A stretch of 64,000 bases of DNA. Origin: an uncultured Bacteroidota bacterium (GTDB lineage Bacteria > Bacteroidota > Bacteroidia > Chitinophagales > Chitinophagaceae). Of the stretch, positions 62,613-64,000 are shown in pieces. The notes beneath the pieces were generated by a model that had not been told where the DNA came from, did not search any database, and saw only the letters and a list, made by a program, of their open reading frames with translations. The stretch lies in contig CAIVKC010000057.1 of NCBI GenBank assembly GCA_903906365.1, positions 179,538-243,537 on the forward strand, read 5' to 3'. The position numbers were made by a program, and so were the translations under genes. The stretch's first letter is position 1, and each line of letters starts with the position of its first letter.

Positions 62613-62642
62613 TCCCTCCGGCAAGCCCGGGGGGATTTTTTT
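62613..62642 (+). terminator. Terminator of the DUF1573 operon
   Basis: A 9-bp stem TCCCTCCGG/CCGGGGGGA with one T-G pair and a CAAGC loop, then seven T or TG. Confidence 0.85.
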
Positions 62643-62687
62643 GTCCCCTTTGTCCCCTTAAAATGAAGCTATCTCCAAGAGGCTGCT

Positions 62688-62695
62688 TATTTTTG
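62688..62695 (+). promoter_or_regulatory. -7 box directly before the aminotransferase start
   Basis: TATTTTTG, an exact TAnnTTTG match, ends 4 nt before the ATG, implying a leaderless mRNA. No TTTG lies 19-21 nt upstream. Confidence 0.45.
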
Positions 62696-62699
62696 TGGC

Positions 62700-63899
62700 A
62701 TGTTACAAATTAGCCACCGCGGGCAGCAGATGCCCTCCTCTCCTATCAGAAAGCTGGTTCCCTATGCGGAAGCAGCCAAGAAAAAAGGTGTTAAAGTCTT
62801 TCATCTCAATATAGGGCAGCCTGATATTGAAACCCCGGCAAAGGCCCTGGATGCAGTCAGACACTTCGATTTCAAAGTTTTGGAATACAGCCACAGTGCC
62901 GGCAATGAAAGCTACCGCCGCAAACTGGTATCCTATTACCAGCAGGTAGGCATTGAGGTCAATTATAATCAAATCATCATCACCACGGGAGGATCCGAAG
63001 CCATCCTGTTTGGTTTCATGAGTTGCCTGGACGCCGGGGATGAAGTCATCATTCCTGAACCCTTTTATGCCAATTACAACGGCTTTGCCGTGGCTGCGGA
63101 TATAACAGTAAGACCGGTTACCTCTTATATCGACCAGCAATTTGCGCTGCCGGCTGCCTCAGAATTTGAAAAGGCCATCAATGCCAGGACCAGGGCCATT
63201 GTCATATGCAATCCCAATAACCCGACCGGGTATCTGTACAGCCGCGAAGAAATGGAGACCCTCAAAAAAATCTGCCTCAAATACGACCTGTATCTGTTTG
63301 CCGACGAAGCCTACCGCGAATTCTGCTATGGCGGGAATCATTTCAGTGCCATGAACCTGGAAGGCATGGACCAGCACGTGGTGCTGATGGACACCATTTC
63401 AAAACGCTACAGCGCCTGCGGAGGGCGTATAGGGGCCCTGGTGACCCGGAACCAGCTGGTACTGGATACCGCCATGAAATTTGCCCAGGCCAGGCTGAGC
63501 CCCCCTTCCTTTGCGCAAATCCTGGGAGAGGCGGCCATAGATCTGCCGGCTGATTATTTTGACAATACAAAAGCCGAATACCTTAAAAGAAGAAATATCC
63601 TGGTTAGCCGGCTCAATGCGATGCCGGGTGTGTATTGCCCCAATCCGGGTGGTGCATTCTATGCCATTGCCAGGCTTCCCATCGACGATGCCGATAAATT
63701 CTGCCAATGGTTGCTGGAATCCTTTCAATACCATAACCAAACCGTCATGCTGGCGCCCGCCACCGGTTTCTATGGTACCCCGGGGTTGGGCAAAAATGAA
63801 GTGAGGCTTGCCTATGTGCTCAATGGGGAAGCCCTCCATACCGCGATGGACTGTCTCTCACAGGCCCTGCTGGAATACCCGGGAAAAACAAAATCATAA
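62700..63899 (+). CDS. Class I/II pyridoxal-phosphate aminotransferase
   Basis: 399 residues of the aspartate/aromatic aminotransferase group: LNIGQPDIETP at the substrate loop, TTGGSEAILFGFMSCLDAGDEVIIPEPFYANY, NPNNPTGYLYSREEME, FADEAYREFC, and the PLP lysine in DTISKRYSACGGRIGAL. The SxRGxxMPxSPIRKL-type N-terminus fits the start at 62700, though an internal ATG at 62730 also exists. The amino donor is not certain from sequence. It is the last full gene in the window. Confidence 0.9.
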   Translation: MLQISHRGQQMPSSPIRKLVPYAEAAKKKGVKVFHLNIGQPDIETPAKALDAVRHFDFKVLEYSHSAGNESYRRKLVSYYQQVGIEVNYNQIIITTGGSEAILFGFMSCLDAGDEVIIPEPFYANYNGFAVAADITVRPVTSYIDQQFALPAASEFEKAINARTRAIVICNPNNPTGYLYSREEMETLKKICLKYDLYLFADEAYREFCYGGNHFSAMNLEGMDQHVVLMDTISKRYSACGGRIGALVTRNQLVLDTAMKFAQARLSPPSFAQILGEAAIDLPADYFDNTKAEYLKRRNILVSRLNAMPGVYCPNPGGAFYAIARLPIDDADKFCQWLLESFQYHNQTVMLAPATGFYGTPGLGKNEVRLAYVLNGEALHTAMDCLSQALLEYPGKTKS

Positions 63900-64000
63900 G
63901 CATTTATATATTTAACTAAAATATAATATATGCTTATTTATTTATCTAAATTTATTGACAATTTAGCCTCATAACTAAATATATTCATTTTTTATATTTG
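63900..64000. promoter_or_regulatory. AT-rich region at the right edge
   Basis: About 100 bases of mostly A and T past the aminotransferase gene, ending in TATATTTG (63993-64000), an exact -7 box match. A promoter for a gene beyond the window is likely; the low GC is striking next to the roughly 50 percent GC genes. Confidence 0.35.

Overview
The window reads as chromosome of a member of the Bacteroidota, most likely the Chitinophagaceae. Reasons: Bacteroidota promoter boxes (TTTG, about 20 nt, TAnnTTTG) lie upstream of several genes, there are few Shine-Dalgarno sites, and families typical of the phylum are present (DUF3810, DUF2911, DUF6580-like, tandem DUF1573, fused E1 alpha/beta, RibBA, TamB-like protein, CarboxypepD-reg proteins, LmbE-type deacetylase with a C-terminal amidotransferase-like domain). 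There is no rRNA operon, CRISPR array, complete insertion sequence or prophage. Three tRNA genes are present: Leu-TAA and Gly-GCC as a minus-strand pair, and Leu-GAG.

Layout. 1-7.1 kb: the end of a TPR membrane protein, a very large ThuA/PQQ-dehydrogenase/PKD/cytochrome c lipoprotein, a ceramidase-like protein and a small lipoprotein. 7.1-8.3 kb: a gene-poor, repeat-rich stretch and the tRNA-Gly/tRNA-Leu operon with a clear promoter and terminator. 8.3-11 kb: a glycosyltransferase 2, an orphan sensor histidine kinase and tRNA-Leu(GAG). 11-12.3 kb: a gene-free stretch that may be an integration scar. 12.3-16 kb: a DUF4091/GH123-like protein and an esterase/SMP-30 fusion. 16.2-29.5 kb: housekeeping and small operons (XRE regulator, SMR transporter with a thioester-reductase-like protein, DUF2130 nuclease-like protein, PPTase, dCTP deaminase, TspO with DUF3810, acyl-CoA carboxylase beta, RNase HI, mannose-6-P isomerase, YkgJ, XerD). 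29.5-32.4 kb: an ECF sigma factor, an anti-sigma-like protein and a divergent cysteine-rich partner. 32.4-43.5 kb: DUF2911, YtxH, an LmbE/small membrane proteins/Na+ symporter operon, an M14 peptidase, gamma-glutamyltransferase and a DinB-like protein. 43.5-51 kb: TamB, RibBA and malate dehydrogenase. 51-57.8 kb: an octapeptide-repeat secreted protein, then a minus-strand run of GT9, MFS, DedA and dicarboxylate symporter genes, and an APC permease. 57.9-64 kb: YebC, a DCC oxidoreductase, fused E1 dehydrogenase, two DUF1573 proteins and an aminotransferase.

How genes work together. LmbE, two tiny membrane proteins and a sodium:solute symporter are packed head to tail, the last pair sharing an ATGA overlap, which suggests release and uptake of a solute, perhaps an amino sugar. 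The sigma and anti-sigma genes abut (TAA then ATG) and face a partner that shares the CarboxypepD-reg fold, so they look like a self-contained envelope signalling unit. M14 peptidase and gamma-glutamyltransferase are divergent and both process peptides outside the cytoplasm.

The most interesting signals are: (i) a secreted 189-residue protein with ten exact octapeptide repeats ([IL]NPxxNxx); (ii) promoter -7 boxes placed exactly 4 nt before the ATG of five genes, predicting leaderless mRNAs; (iii) an unannotated 45-residue membrane protein translationally coupled to a symporter; (iv) a ceramidase-family protein whose nucleophile position reads Asn; (v) terminators buried in the coding tail of the convergent neighbour. 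All functional calls come from reading the sequence; no database search was run.
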